Below are positions 24,642 to 33,895 of a stretch of 64,000 nt of DNA, one piece after another. The notes under the pieces were generated by a model. That model saw only the letters and a list, made by a program, of their open reading frames with translations. It did no database searches and was not told the origin of the DNA. Both the position numbers and the translations under genes were made by a program. Numbering within the stretch: position 1 is the first letter of the stretch; each line of letters opens with the position of its first letter. Origin of the DNA: Brumimicrobium sp033722555. GTDB taxonomy: Bacteria > Bacteroidota > Bacteroidia > Flavobacteriales_D > Crocinitomicaceae. The stretch covers positions 18,235 to 82,234 of the forward strand of contig JAWVYS010000008.1 in NCBI GenBank assembly GCA_033722555.1, in the 5' to 3' direction.

Positions 24642-26360
24642 ATGGGAGAGAATAGCAACAAATATGGAGTTCTTCAGTTAAAGGAACAACTGTTTGAAAA
24701 GGGACTTCGAAACATTGTGTTTTCTCCCGGCTCCCGAAATGCACCTTTGATTATTTCCTTCGCTGGTGATGACAGGTTTAACACCTTCGTGATACCCGAT
24801 GAGCGCAGTGCAGGTTTTTATGCTTTGGGAATGGCTGAACAACTTGGGAAGCCTGTTGCCGCTGTATGTACCTCAGGATCTGCCTTACTTAATTATTATC
24901 CAGCTGTTTGCGAAGCATTTTATCGAAACATTCCTTTGGTGATTATATCAGCAGACCGACCGGATGAATGGGAAGATCATGGTGACGGTCAGACAATACG
25001 TCAAAAGGGAGTCTTTAAAAACCATATCTGCGATGAAACGAATTTGATCGAAAATCCACGGGATGACAGTGAGAAATGGTTTAATAGAAGAGAAATTGAA
25101 AGGATAGTTGAAGTTGCAGTTGAACAGGGCCCGGTGCACATTAACTTTCCTTTTAAAGAACCGCTTTATCAGACAGGAGATCATGCACCTGTTGAAAAAA
25201 GGAATACACGTGTTTTGAAAGCAAAGGACGATTTTTCAGAAGAATCTCTGGCAGAGCTGACCCGAATTTGGAATTCCTCGAAGCGAAAACTTATTATATG
25301 CGGGCAAATGCCCAAAGATCCGGTTCTTCAAGATCGTCTTGAAAGACTTACCAAAGACAAAAGTGTGGCTATTCTGGTTGAAAACACAAGTAATCTTTAT
25401 CATCGGGATTTTATTCACTGCATTGACAGGACGATCAATAGCATCACGGAAGATTATCCCGAGTTATTTCGCCCGGATCTCCTTATTACACTGGGAGGTG
25501 CCGTAATCTCAAAGAAAATAAAGACTTATCTTAGAAAATTTAAACCGGATCATCACTGGAGAATTGGTAAACATTTTCCCTTTATGGATACATACCAGTC
25601 TCTTACTCTTACCATACCAGTGAAAGATTCTTTTTTTATCAATTGTTTGCTGGACAATTCTTTTGTTAAAAATAACTCCCGCTATTCCGAGCAATGGAAG
25701 AACCTGGATTATCGGGTTCAGGATAAGCATCAATCTTTTTTGGCATCTGCTCCTTATTCGGATTTGAGTGTTTTCCGCTTCATTATGGATATTATTCCGG
25801 ATAATAGTCGCCTGCATCTTGCGAACAGTTCTGTTGTGAGGTATGCCCAGCTCTTCGAGCCCGTGAGTTCCGTGATCTATACATGCAACAGAGGTACAAG
25901 TGGAATAGATGGGTCAACGAGCACAGCAATGGGAGCAGCAGTTGCCGATCCAAATCATCTCCATACGTTTATTTCCGGAGATATTAGTTTTTTCTATGAC
26001 AGCAACGCATTTTGGAATCATCATTTGCCTGAGAATTTCAGAATGTTTGTTATAAATAACGGAGGAGGGGGGATTTTTAAGATTATTCCGGGACCTGACA
26101 AAACGGAGGTTAATGACCGCTTTTTTGTTGCGAAACAATCCTTTTCGGCAAATAAGATCTGTGAAGCTTTTGATATAAACTATTTTAAAGCAGAAAGTGT
26201 AGAAGATATTGAAGATCAGTTGCATGCTTTCTTCGGTGCTCAGAGTAATAAAAAACCTGCACTCATGGAAATATTTACGCCAACCGATATCAATGACAGC
26301 GTTCTGAAGGATTATTTCAATAAGATAAAAATCAGTGATATAGCTCCGATGAAGAGTTGA
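24642..26360 (+). CDS. menD: 2-succinyl-5-enolpyruvyl-6-hydroxy-3-cyclohexene-1-carboxylate synthase MenD
   Basis: This 572-residue thiamine-diphosphate enzyme opens with NIVFSPGSRNAPLI, followed by the DERSAGFYALGMAEQ block holding the glutamate that activates the cofactor, and CTSGSALLNYYPAV. The C-terminal part contains the cofactor-binding region (SGDISFFYDSNAFWN, then VINNGGGGIF). MenD condenses 2-oxoglutarate with isochorismate in the classical menaquinone pathway, the expected respiratory quinone route in this phylum. No other men gene is in the window. It is the third gene behind the ABC exporter, 14 bases after the binding-fold gene. Confidence 0.95.
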   Translation: MGENSNKYGVLQLKEQLFEKGLRNIVFSPGSRNAPLIISFAGDDRFNTFVIPDERSAGFYALGMAEQLGKPVAAVCTSGSALLNYYPAVCEAFYRNIPLVIISADRPDEWEDHGDGQTIRQKGVFKNHICDETNLIENPRDDSEKWFNRREIERIVEVAVEQGPVHINFPFKEPLYQTGDHAPVEKRNTRVLKAKDDFSEESLAELTRIWNSSKRKLIICGQMPKDPVLQDRLERLTKDKSVAILVENTSNLYHRDFIHCIDRTINSITEDYPELFRPDLLITLGGAVISKKIKTYLRKFKPDHHWRIGKHFPFMDTYQSLTLTIPVKDSFFINCLLDNSFVKNNSRYSEQWKNLDYRVQDKHQSFLASAPYSDLSVFRFIMDIIPDNSRLHLANSSVVRYAQLFEPVSSVIYTCNRGTSGIDGSTSTAMGAAVADPNHLHTFISGDISFFYDSNAFWNHHLPENFRMFVINNGGGGIFKIIPGPDKTEVNDRFFVAKQSFSANKICEAFDINYFKAESVEDIEDQLHAFFGAQSNKKPALMEIFTPTDINDSVLKDYFNKIKISDIAPMKS

Positions 26361-26390
26361 TCAATTCGGGGTGATTAAGTAATTCTGATT

Positions 26391-27200
26391 TCAGTTCTTT
26401 TTTTTCTTGTCGTCCTTTTTCTTTTCTGCCGACTTGAAATGATATTCTATGCTGATATCCGAACTTTTATCAGAATTATTAGCTGAATTCGGAAGATCTT
26501 CTTCATGACTTTTATTTTGAAGTTCTTCCCAACGACGCTTTCGCTCAAGCCATTCCCCTTCAAGGTCGGGCGGTTCAATACCCATTTCCTTTTCAATTTC
26601 GTAACGATACTTCGGTGGCTTTGGACCTTGTTTTCTGAAAACAAATGCAATTAAGATTCCAACGAGTAAACCAACCAGATGTCCCTCCCAGGATATTCTT
26701 GATTCAATGGGAAATATACCCCATATCATCGATCCATACACAAAAGCAACGAAAAGTGCGATCGCCTGAAGAGGAAGGTATCTTCTCAGGATTCCGCTCA
26801 TGAATAGAAACCCGAATAATCCGTAAATTACTCCCGACATTCCTATGTGGTACGAATGTATATTTCCAGCGAGATACCACAAAAGAAATCCTCCGCCAAG
26901 CCAAATGAAAAGAACCACATACAGTGCTATTTCACGATAAAAATAGATAAGTGCGCTCAAAAAAATAAAGGTTGGTATGGAGTTGTTGATGATATGCGAA
27001 AAATCCCCCTGACCATGTATAAAAGGCATGAAAATGATTCCTTTTAAGCCCTCGGCGGTTCCCGGTTTAACTCCGTATTTATAGAGATCGAGATGGTAGT
27101 ATCTGTCCACAAAGAATACGCTCCACATTAGTATTATCACCAACAGGGGATAAATAATTGCTTCGAGCGTTGCACCTCTCTTTGTTTGTACGAATTTCAT
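26391..27200 (-). CDS. Rhomboid-family intramembrane serine protease with hydrophilic C-terminal tail
   Basis: The protein (269 residues) has about six membrane helices with the rhomboid landmarks. HGQGDFSHIINNSIPTF precedes helix 2, the catalytic Ser122 sits in HIGMSGVIYGLFGF, and the catalytic His174 in WEGHLVGLLVGIL. Rhomboids cut membrane proteins within or near the bilayer. The C-terminal 75 residues are charged and cytoplasmic, containing EWLERKRRWEELQ and ending in a lysine-rich stretch. Natural substrate unknown. It is convergent with menD, 30 bases apart, and divergent from fabF. Confidence 0.9.
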   Translation of the reverse strand: MKFVQTKRGATLEAIIYPLLVIILMWSVFFVDRYYHLDLYKYGVKPGTAEGLKGIIFMPFIHGQGDFSHIINNSIPTFIFLSALIYFYREIALYVVLFIWLGGGFLLWYLAGNIHSYHIGMSGVIYGLFGFLFMSGILRRYLPLQAIALFVAFVYGSMIWGIFPIESRISWEGHLVGLLVGILIAFVFRKQGPKPPKYRYEIEKEMGIEPPDLEGEWLERKRRWEELQNKSHEEDLPNSANNSDKSSDISIEYHFKSAEKKKDDKKKKN

Positions 27201-27302
27201 GAGGCCTGATTTTCAAAAACCGTTCCTTCTGTGAATATACGACATTGTGTCAGAGAACTTCAAATATATAAAGCTGACCGGAAAACATCGATCATGTTTT
27301 AT

Positions 27303-27310
27303 TATCTTTG
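27303..27310 (+). promoter_or_regulatory. -7 promoter element TATCTTTG of fabF
   Basis: Exact match 21 bases before the ATG at 27332. It overlaps the TTG at 27308, ruling out that longer start. Confidence 0.65.
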
Positions 27311-27331
27311 ACCGCTCAAGAAAAGAAATAC

Positions 27332-28579
27332 ATGCGAAGAGTTGTTATCACCGGTATGGGAGCTCTGACTCCTATAGGAAATAATGTTACTGAATTCTGG
27401 AAAAACGCGATTGACGGTAAAAGCGGTTCAGGACCCATCAGTACTTTTGATACCACAAATTTTAAGACGAAATTTGCCTGTGAACTTAAGAATTACAATC
27501 CACTCGATCATTTCGACAGGAAAGAAGTTAAAACCTATGACCTCTTTACTCAGTATGCACTTGTTGCCGTGAATGAGGCTGTCAATGATGCTTCTATTGA
27601 GTTTTCAAAATTGGATCTTGATCGTATAGGCGTGATTTGGGGATCAGGAAACGGTGGGATACAAACCTTTGAAGAGCAAATGAAAGAATATTTTCAGGGA
27701 GACGGTACTCCACGCTTTTCACCTTTCTTCATTCCAAGAATCCTTGTGGATATAGCTGCCGGTATAATCTCCATGAAATATGGTCTTCGTGGGGTGAATT
27801 ACTGTCCGGTTTCGGCATGTGCGACGTCAACGACAGCGATCATTGATGCCTTCAACTATATTCGATGGAATAAAGCCGACGTTATTTTAACCGGAGGTTC
27901 AGAGGCTGCAATTTGTCCTGCAACAGTGGGTGGTTTTGGTGCTGCCAAGGCATTGTCTACCGATAATGACAATTTTGCTACGGCTTCAAAACCTTTTGAT
28001 ACGGAAAGAAACGGCTTCGTTATGGGAGAGGGCTCGGGGGCACTCCTACTGGAAGAGTACGAGCACGCAATAAGACGAGGTGCAAAAATTTATGGAGAAA
28101 TTGTTGGAGGAGGAATGGCAGGAGATGCATATCACCTCACGGGCACCCATCCGGAAGGAAGGGGAGCTGTAAGGGGAATGTCATTGGCAATTGAAGAGGC
28201 AGGAATAACACCCGATGACGTTGATTACGTAAACATGCATGCGACCTCAACACCTCTCGGAGATAAAAGCGAACTGATCGCGGTCGAAAAACTCTTTGGT
28301 CGAAGAAGGTCACTCACGCTTGGTGGTACAAAATCAATGACAGGGCATCTACTTGGAGCCGCTGGAGCCATTGAAGCTATTCTATCCGTAAAAGCTTTAC
28401 AGGAACAAATAGTTCCGCCGACGATCAACACCAAAAATATTGAACCTGAATTTAAAGATATGTTTGATTTTCCTCTGGACAAGTCGGTTAAGAGAAAACT
28501 GAATTTTGCGTTATCAAATACCTTTGGATTCGGTGGCCATATTGCCGCGGTTCTCTTCAAACGTTATGAACAGGTTTGA
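27332..28579 (+). CDS. fabF: Beta-ketoacyl-ACP synthase II FabF
   Basis: The condensing enzyme (415 residues from ATG 27332) has the full catalytic triad: Cys163 in VSACATS, His303 in NMHATSTPLGD and His339 in KSMTGHLLGAAGA. The cysteine and first histidine fall on the same numbers as the E. coli enzyme, supporting the chosen start. It elongates acyl-ACP with malonyl-ACP in fatty acid synthesis. No acpP precedes it in the window, unlike the common acpP-fabF pair; the gene upstream is divergent. It is convergent with the DUF2279 gene, 13 bases apart. Confidence 0.95.
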   Translation: MRRVVITGMGALTPIGNNVTEFWKNAIDGKSGSGPISTFDTTNFKTKFACELKNYNPLDHFDRKEVKTYDLFTQYALVAVNEAVNDASIEFSKLDLDRIGVIWGSGNGGIQTFEEQMKEYFQGDGTPRFSPFFIPRILVDIAAGIISMKYGLRGVNYCPVSACATSTTAIIDAFNYIRWNKADVILTGGSEAAICPATVGGFGAAKALSTDNDNFATASKPFDTERNGFVMGEGSGALLLEEYEHAIRRGAKIYGEIVGGGMAGDAYHLTGTHPEGRGAVRGMSLAIEEAGITPDDVDYVNMHATSTPLGDKSELIAVEKLFGRRRSLTLGGTKSMTGHLLGAAGAIEAILSVKALQEQIVPPTINTKNIEPEFKDMFDFPLDKSVKRKLNFALSNTFGFGGHIAAVLFKRYEQV

Positions 28580-28592
28580 TGATTTTTTGATC

Positions 28593-29510
28593 TCAGAAAT
28601 ATACGGGATGAAACTTCACTTGATTTCCCGAAAATTCAACCGCGGGAAATGGAACTTTCACATGATTCAAAATTCTGTAGATGGTCTTTACCCAACTTTT
28701 TGACGTGGGAATCTGTTCAAAGTCGATATCCAATGAGAAAAAATATTGTCTTCTTGCATTAAACATCGTTTGAATATTTCCTTGATCGGCATATTCGAAA
28801 TAGTTTTGATCTCCAACCAGTTTTTCGTCAACACTGTATCCGAAACTGATGCTAAGCCATTTGGGGAAATTGCTTTGACCGAATATAAAGTGACCGGGTG
28901 CTGCCGATATCCAGTAGGTCTGACCGTTGTAGTCCTTAAGAAAACGCTCCGGAAGGGTACTTCCCAAAACCTCAGGTCTGTATTGAGCATAAGGAGAGGG
29001 ATGTACGCTGAATTTCAGTTTGAAGTACTCCTCTTCCCACAGCATTTCCTGAGTTGTAAACCACAGAACTCCCAGTGTATTCGCGCCAAAATCTGACCAG
29101 GAAAATCCCCACTGATCACTATATCCGTCGAGAAGTTCAAAACTCGCGAGGTAACCAATTCCCGTCGCGGCTCCAAGAATCAGACTCGTGTTTTTCTTTA
29201 CCCCCGACCAGCGATAAGCGTTGTAAACATTCGATGATATCAATTGCCCGGCATAAATATGTCCCATTTTGTCCATCTGAGCCCATTGATTGAGGTCGCC
29301 CTCGACATGAAAATTTCCTGTGAGAGATTCTTTATACCATATCTCTTTCAGTGCAATGATGCTTCCTGCCCAGCCCGTACCTATGAGGGAACTCGTTAAA
29401 GCGGTCCTGTTTTTATTGAAAGAGGTATCAGCTTCAAATGGAGAACGCTGTCCGTGGCTCGTAAAAGAGTAATGGAAAACGAAAACCAGAAATATGAGAA
29501 GCCTTTTCAC
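28593..29510 (-). CDS. DUF2279 family exported protein
   Basis: A signal peptide (1-20, ending TSHGQ) starts a 305-residue protein with the DUF2279 hallmarks. These are LNQWAQMDKMGHIYAGQLIS, YRWSGVKKNTSLILGAATGIGYL, DGYSDQWGFSWSDFGANTLG and the conserved YRPEVLGSTLPERFLKDYNG. The family is related to YfiM and has a possible metal-ligand histidine in the DKMGH motif, but no established function. The last hundred residues look like beta strands of a barrel or surface domain. The start is a GTG; a near-consensus TAACTTTA lies just upstream. Confidence 0.85.
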   Translation of the reverse strand: MKRLLIFLVFVFHYSFTSHGQRSPFEADTSFNKNRTALTSSLIGTGWAGSIIALKEIWYKESLTGNFHVEGDLNQWAQMDKMGHIYAGQLISSNVYNAYRWSGVKKNTSLILGAATGIGYLASFELLDGYSDQWGFSWSDFGANTLGVLWFTTQEMLWEEEYFKLKFSVHPSPYAQYRPEVLGSTLPERFLKDYNGQTYWISAAPGHFIFGQSNFPKWLSISFGYSVDEKLVGDQNYFEYADQGNIQTMFNARRQYFFSLDIDFEQIPTSKSWVKTIYRILNHVKVPFPAVEFSGNQVKFHPVYF

Positions 29511-29565
29511 GAAGTAAAGTTAAGGGATTATGGCTTAACTGTGAACTAACTTAATTTTTCATGTG

Positions 29566-31233
29566 CTATTTCTTGTGTAGCTGAACATTGAAAGTGAAAT
29601 CCACGATATCACCGATTTTTGAAGAACTACTCATACCATATTTCGTTCTGTCTATCCGTGAAGTTCCCCACAATACCATTACATCTTTACCGTCTTTTTC
29701 TCCGATTCCAACCACTTTTAGACGCAGTTCAAGAGGGTTTGTTGTTCCGAGCATGGTAAATTTTCCTGAAAGGATATAAGCATCATTTTCCTTTCTAAAA
29801 TCTTCAGATACAAAGTGCATCGCAGGATATTTTTCTTCGTGGAAATAATCCTCTTCCATCAGATGTTCATCACGCATAGAGTTGTAAGTGGTTAAAGACT
29901 GAACAGGAAGAGTGACATCAATTTTAGATTTTTCTATATTTTCACGAACATGGAAGTTTCCGCGGATTTTTTTTATCTCTCCCGAAGTTCTTCCACCTTT
30001 GGGACCGAGTTCAAATTCTACGACCGAGTTTTCTGGATCTATTTCCCATTTACCCAATGATTCATCATCTAAAGCTATCCCTTCAGGTTCGTTTTTCATT
30101 TCCGTCGGCTTGAGTTCTTGGTCCTTGCCTTTATCATTTTCTTTCTTTTCTTGTGAAATTCCAAGCTCCTGTAAATTGATCGGAGATTTTTTTTCGACAG
30201 GTTTTATATAAGGAAACACTATTAGCATCACTCCTATGGCACTGAGCTGAAGTGCAACAAAAGATGAATTTTTGAAATATACGTAGAGTATACTTATCAG
30301 TCCCATTGCTGCGAGAACACCTCCGAAAGCGAGAATTCCGCCGAGTCTCTCAAGCTGTGTGTAAGCAAATCCTACAAAACTTAAAACAAGGAGGGGGAGA
30401 ACCAGAGCGGATACACTTAAAACGATTTTTTGCTTAAGTTGATTTTTTCTTGCAAGTGTGAGTATTCGTTCAAAGAACACAATCATCGCTACTCCGATGA
30501 ATGCACCTTCAATGATTTCTCCTTTTGTAAAGTCCAGCGTTGAAAATCCGGCTTTCTCCAACAGTATGGGGATTAATCCCCAAAGAAGCATTGCGCTACC
30601 ACCGGCTTTAAAAATATCGCTCTTAAGCGTAGTTTTGTTTTCTGCAGTAAAACCTGCCGAGAGCAAAAAGACACCTGTGAGGATCATGACAAAATTACCC
30701 AGAAGAAACATTCCAAGTGCTGACGCTCCGGCTATCAGAGCGTAAACAAGAATAAGTTCGGTGGTTCCTGTACTAAAGCTATAATCGTTAATTTTCAGTG
30801 GTGTCACAAACAGTTTCTTTAGCAGGTAATTGATGAACAGAGTGATCAATGGTAATAGCGCTCCGCAGACAGCAAAAGCAATAATTTCTGTTTCCGAATC
30901 CGGAGAAAAGCCCATATAACTAAATCCATCCAAAGATGGTAGGAGAAGTACCGAAAATGCTAGCAGTACCGGAATCACAAGCCACCAAAGAGAATTGGAT
31001 CTTTGCGATAGAATACCGATAAAAAAACTAATACTGAGAATGGATAGTAGAAACAACGGAAGGGATCGATCAATAATATCTGTATGGCTAAAATGAGGCA
31101 TGCTCATAAGTAATACAACAATCCCCAAACAGAAAAAGGAAGCCGAGGAGATGAGCGGATGCTTTTTCCGAACATTGCCTATCGTGGCTATGACTCCTGT
31201 GAACAATGCAAAGTAAGTGATAATTGTTACCAT
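29566..31233 (-). CDS. Fusion of a multi-helix membrane domain to a C-terminal YceI domain
   Basis: The first 365 of 555 residues form about eleven hydrophobic helices, somewhat like membrane subunits of proton-pumping complexes, though I cannot assign a family. A charged linker (about 370-400, rich in Glu and Lys) leads to a complete YceI domain. It contains LGKWEIDPENSVVEFELG, IRGNFHVRENIE, LTTYNSMRDEHLMEEDYFHEEKYPAMHF and FTMLGTTNPLELRLKVVG. YceI proteins are lipocalin-like carriers of isoprenoid or polyprenyl lipids and are normally free periplasmic proteins. Tethering to a membrane protein suggests handling of a lipid at the membrane (inference). The promoter TATATTTG lies 17 bases before the ATG. 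Confidence 0.8.
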   Translation of the reverse strand: MVTIITYFALFTGVIATIGNVRKKHPLISSASFFCLGIVVLLMSMPHFSHTDIIDRSLPLFLLSILSISFFIGILSQRSNSLWWLVIPVLLAFSVLLLPSLDGFSYMGFSPDSETEIIAFAVCGALLPLITLFINYLLKKLFVTPLKINDYSFSTGTTELILVYALIAGASALGMFLLGNFVMILTGVFLLSAGFTAENKTTLKSDIFKAGGSAMLLWGLIPILLEKAGFSTLDFTKGEIIEGAFIGVAMIVFFERILTLARKNQLKQKIVLSVSALVLPLLVLSFVGFAYTQLERLGGILAFGGVLAAMGLISILYVYFKNSSFVALQLSAIGVMLIVFPYIKPVEKKSPINLQELGISQEKKENDKGKDQELKPTEMKNEPEGIALDDESLGKWEIDPENSVVEFELGPKGGRTSGEIKKIRGNFHVRENIEKSKIDVTLPVQSLTTYNSMRDEHLMEEDYFHEEKYPAMHFVSEDFRKENDAYILSGKFTMLGTTNPLELRLKVVGIGEKDGKDVMVLWGTSRIDRTKYGMSSSSKIGDIVDFTFNVQLHKK

Positions 31234-31250
31234 GGTAAATATTTTTAAAA

Positions 31251-31258
31251 CAAATATA
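31251..31258 (-). promoter_or_regulatory. -7 promoter element TATATTTG of the membrane-YceI fusion gene
   Basis: Exact TAnnTTTG match on the minus strand, 17 bases before the ATG at 31233. Confidence 0.55.
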
Positions 31259-31306
31259 GATGAATTTTATTGATTGCAGCGTAATTTTCCGGGAAATTTT
31301 AAAAAC

Positions 31307-33013
31307 TTAAAACTCAAGCTCGTATATCTCCTCACTACTGTTGCCACAAGCATCTGTTGCTCGAATTTTCAGTTTTTTCAGGCCTTGAAGATGCTGAGGA
31401 ACCTCAAAATAGAAAACATTTTTCTTAGGTTCCCAGCTTAAAAGATACCACCGGTCATCGATGAAGATATCGTAATCCGTTAGTCCGGATTCTGCGTCAT
31501 CAATACTCCATAAAAGCGTTTTTCCTCTAACAGATCCTTTATTTATGAAATTTCTCCGCACAATAACCGGAGGAGAAAGATCTGTCTTCACTTCAAAAGT
31601 GCCAAAATTCCTCACCCAGACTGTAATCCATCCTTCATGAACAGCACCGGTTTCTGAATATTGTCTGTATTTCGAACTTCTCTCCACGTAATACTTTTCT
31701 TTTGGATGTTTTTGGTCGATGGGTAACATCAGTTTGAAAGTTTCCTGAAGAGGAATTTCCGGATCGCCAAAAGTGAGTTTGCCTTGCGAATAATCAATTA
31801 TTAACGGGGTAGGTTCGTAAAGTAAACCAGGAGGCATCAAAACATAATGTGTCTCATCGAAATGCATATATGCACTGTCGGGAAACAGGTATTTACCCTT
31901 TTCATATAAATTTTCTGTTTCACCGACGGCTCCTTCACTGATTTCGAGAAGAAAAGAAAGTTCTGAGGTGTTTCCTTCCACATCGGAGCAAACGTAAGTG
32001 ACCTTATGGTTGGATCCCGGATTGAATCGCAGTATACCGTTGTTTACCGTTTTCTTGTAAATCGGTAAAGGATTGTGTATTGTTTTGAAAGTTTTTTGAA
32101 AATGCTTGCGCCGTAAGTGGAATTCTTCGTAGTCTTTGTGTGTATTAATCTGTCTGTTTGAGGAGAAATAAACGGTATTCATTTCCTGTTTGAATACAGT
32201 GTCATTATCGACAATCAAGGCAGCGCTGTAAATTCCACAAATATTGTTTGCAGCGTTAAGTTGATCAACAGCATCGAAGGCAAATCCTATTCCTCCTTTC
32301 TCGGAAGTGTAATTCGCAGGAACGATTAGTTTTCCCCCGGAGATGGTGTATTTTCCGTTGGCATCATTAACGTTGATTCGTTGTGATTTTCCTTCTATTC
32401 TATATCCTTCCTGGGTCAATGCATAAACCTTCACTCCACGGATCAGTGGTTTTCTGGTATCTGCAATTTTAAAATTGAATAAAAGCGGATTCAAAGCATG
32501 TTCGTTTACCGTTTCTCTGATTTCAAAGTGCAAATGGGGAGCAGAACTTCCTCCTGTATTTCCCGAGACCGCAATTATCTCGCCTTTTTTGACTTTTAAA
32601 CTATCCTTGGAAGGATAATAATCGATTTCGAAATTTTGTTGTTTTTTTTGAATTTCTCTGACCAGTTCCTGAATGGCGCCCGAAAAATCTTCACAATGCG
32701 CATAAACGGAAGTAAGGCCGTTATAATGATCGATATAAACGACGTGGCCATATCCCCAGGGAGAAACTTTTACCCTTGATACATAGCCGTTATCAATGCT
32801 GTATACGGGATGCCCCGTTTGACGCTGGGTTTTGAAGTCTATTCCTGTATGAAAATGGTTCGTTCGTAGTTCACCGAAATTAGCGGATAACACAAGTGGA
32901 ATGTCAAGCGGAGGATGAAAATTGTATTGTTTGTAATTTGCTTTCTGCCCGAATCCTGTGATTATTAGGAAAAATAGGAGCGTTAAGCACAAATAAATCT
33001 TTTTGATCACCAT
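31307..33013 (-). CDS. M23-family metallopeptidase (LytM domain), exported
   Basis: After a signal peptide (1-23, ending TGFGQ) the LytM domain spans about residues 35-185, with zinc ligands His55 and Asp59 (HFHTGID), catalytic His160 and zinc ligand His162 (APHLHFE). The motif set is complete, so an active peptidoglycan endopeptidase is expected. An insertion of about 35 residues sits between the YAHCEDF and VKKGEIIAVSGN blocks. The remaining 380 residues are beta-rich, with an Ig-like part near the end (DDAESGLTDYDIFIDDRWYLL), and probably bind the wall or a partner. It is divergent from the zapA operon. Confidence 0.9.
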   Translation of the reverse strand: MVIKKIYLCLTLLFFLIITGFGQKANYKQYNFHPPLDIPLVLSANFGELRTNHFHTGIDFKTQRQTGHPVYSIDNGYVSRVKVSPWGYGHVVYIDHYNGLTSVYAHCEDFSGAIQELVREIQKKQQNFEIDYYPSKDSLKVKKGEIIAVSGNTGGSSAPHLHFEIRETVNEHALNPLLFNFKIADTRKPLIRGVKVYALTQEGYRIEGKSQRINVNDANGKYTISGGKLIVPANYTSEKGGIGFAFDAVDQLNAANNICGIYSAALIVDNDTVFKQEMNTVYFSSNRQINTHKDYEEFHLRRKHFQKTFKTIHNPLPIYKKTVNNGILRFNPGSNHKVTYVCSDVEGNTSELSFLLEISEGAVGETENLYEKGKYLFPDSAYMHFDETHYVLMPPGLLYEPTPLIIDYSQGKLTFGDPEIPLQETFKLMLPIDQKHPKEKYYVERSSKYRQYSETGAVHEGWITVWVRNFGTFEVKTDLSPPVIVRRNFINKGSVRGKTLLWSIDDAESGLTDYDIFIDDRWYLLSWEPKKNVFYFEVPQHLQGLKKLKIRATDACGNSSEEIYELEF

Positions 33014-33018
33014 AATTG

Positions 33019-33026
33019 CAAAATTA
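33019..33026 (-). promoter_or_regulatory. -7 promoter element TAATTTTG of the M23 peptidase gene
   Basis: Exact match on the minus strand ending five bases before the ATG at 33013, so a leaderless mRNA is expected. Confidence 0.6.
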
Positions 33027-33193
33027 ATGTATCACGTCAAAGATTCGGCTTAAAACTCGAAAAATCATCTTCTTTTCAATGCAGCTTTTCACTTTCACAA
33101 CTAAAAAAGTGATGTTTTAGTGAGCATATGCTGATGGATTCGAATTAGTCATAAAATATATATGATTTAATTGGAATATAATTGAACGAATAT

Positions 33194-33201
33194 TACCTTT
33201 G
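33194..33201 (+). promoter_or_regulatory. -7 promoter element TACCTTTG of the zapA operon
   Basis: Exact TAnnTTTG match 19 bases before the ATG at 33221. Confidence 0.6.
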
Positions 33202-33220
33202 TGATTATCGTTAATCGAAA

Positions 33221-33514
33221 ATGGAGCAGGTACGTCAGATAATTTCCGAAATTGAAACTAAGATCCACAAAATGCGGACTTCAATGGAAAATATTCAGGC
33301 GGAAAATGCAACGTTGAGAACGGAGATAGAAAACTTGGCAGGTAAACTGAAACAACGTGAGATGGAGGCCAGGGAATTCCGTGAAAAATACGATGAATTA
33401 GTGCAAAGAAATGAACAGTTTGCTCAGCCGTTATCTCACGATAACAAAGAGCATAACGAACGTATCGATGCATTAGTAAGGGAAATTGATGACTGTATAA
33501 GTCGACTGAAATAG
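33221..33514 (+). CDS. Small coiled-coil protein upstream of zapA
   Basis: The 97-residue protein is almost entirely a predicted coiled coil, with heptad-like leucine and isoleucine spacing from about residue 5 to 65. It is rich in Glu, Arg and Lys and has no membrane segment. It is immediately followed, eight bases on, by zapA. The order coiled-coil protein, zapA, rny recurs in Bacteroidota. Size and shape resemble the division protein ZapB, which partners ZapA in other bacteria, but I see no sequence proof of homology; a division role is inferred from position. Confidence 0.75.
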   Translation: MEQVRQIISEIETKIHKMRTSMENIQAENATLRTEIENLAGKLKQREMEAREFREKYDELVQRNEQFAQPLSHDNKEHNERIDALVREIDDCISRLK

Positions 33515-33522
33515 TAGTTGTA

Positions 33523-33810
33523 ATGGGCAAAACATCCATAAAAGTAATTCTTGCGGGAAGAAATTATCCCCTCACCATCAATGAAGGTGAGGAACAGATC
33601 GTGAGAGAGGCTGTGGATGGAATTAACAGCAGTATAAAAAGACTTCAGGAGAATTATGCAGTAAAAGATATGCAGGATTTATTGGCAATGACAGCTTTAC
33701 AGTTGGCAACGCGCCCCGGTAAAACAGAGTCTTCAGGAAATGAAGGTAATGATGTAAACGAGGAACTATTAAATGAGTTGAAGCGTTTGTCTGACAGTAT
33801 TACGTTCTGA
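33523..33810 (+). CDS. zapA: Cell division protein ZapA
   Basis: A short protein (95 residues) with the ZapA pattern: SIKVILAGRNYPLTINEGEEQIVREAVDGIN in the N-terminal globular part, then a helical C-terminus starting IKRLQENYAVKDMQDLLAMTALQLA. ZapA binds and bundles FtsZ filaments at the division ring. It is cotranscribed with the coiled-coil gene eight bases upstream, and a strong hairpin plus T-run follows its stop. Confidence 0.88.
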   Translation: MGKTSIKVILAGRNYPLTINEGEEQIVREAVDGINSSIKRLQENYAVKDMQDLLAMTALQLATRPGKTESSGNEGNDVNEELLNELKRLSDSITF

Positions 33811-33837
33811 AGATAATTCTTGCAAGTATTAACGATT

Positions 33838-33880
33838 TCCCACAGGTTTAAAACAATGGTTTTAAGTGTGTGGGATTTTT
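33838..33880 (+). terminator. Intrinsic terminator between zapA and rny
   Basis: The outer stem is TCCCACA (33838-33844) with TGTGGGA (33869-33875); the inner stem is TTAAAAC (33848-33854) with GTTTTAA (33859-33865) around AATG. A run TTTTT follows. It may end zapA transcripts or partly read through into rny, whose ATG is 16 bases further on. Confidence 0.75.
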
Positions 33881-33895
33881 TATTAAATAATAATT

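Noticed and set aside
27308..27331. FabF start at TTG 27308
   Set aside because: The TTG lies inside the promoter element TATCTTTG, and the ATG at 27332 places the catalytic Cys at residue 163 as in E. coli.
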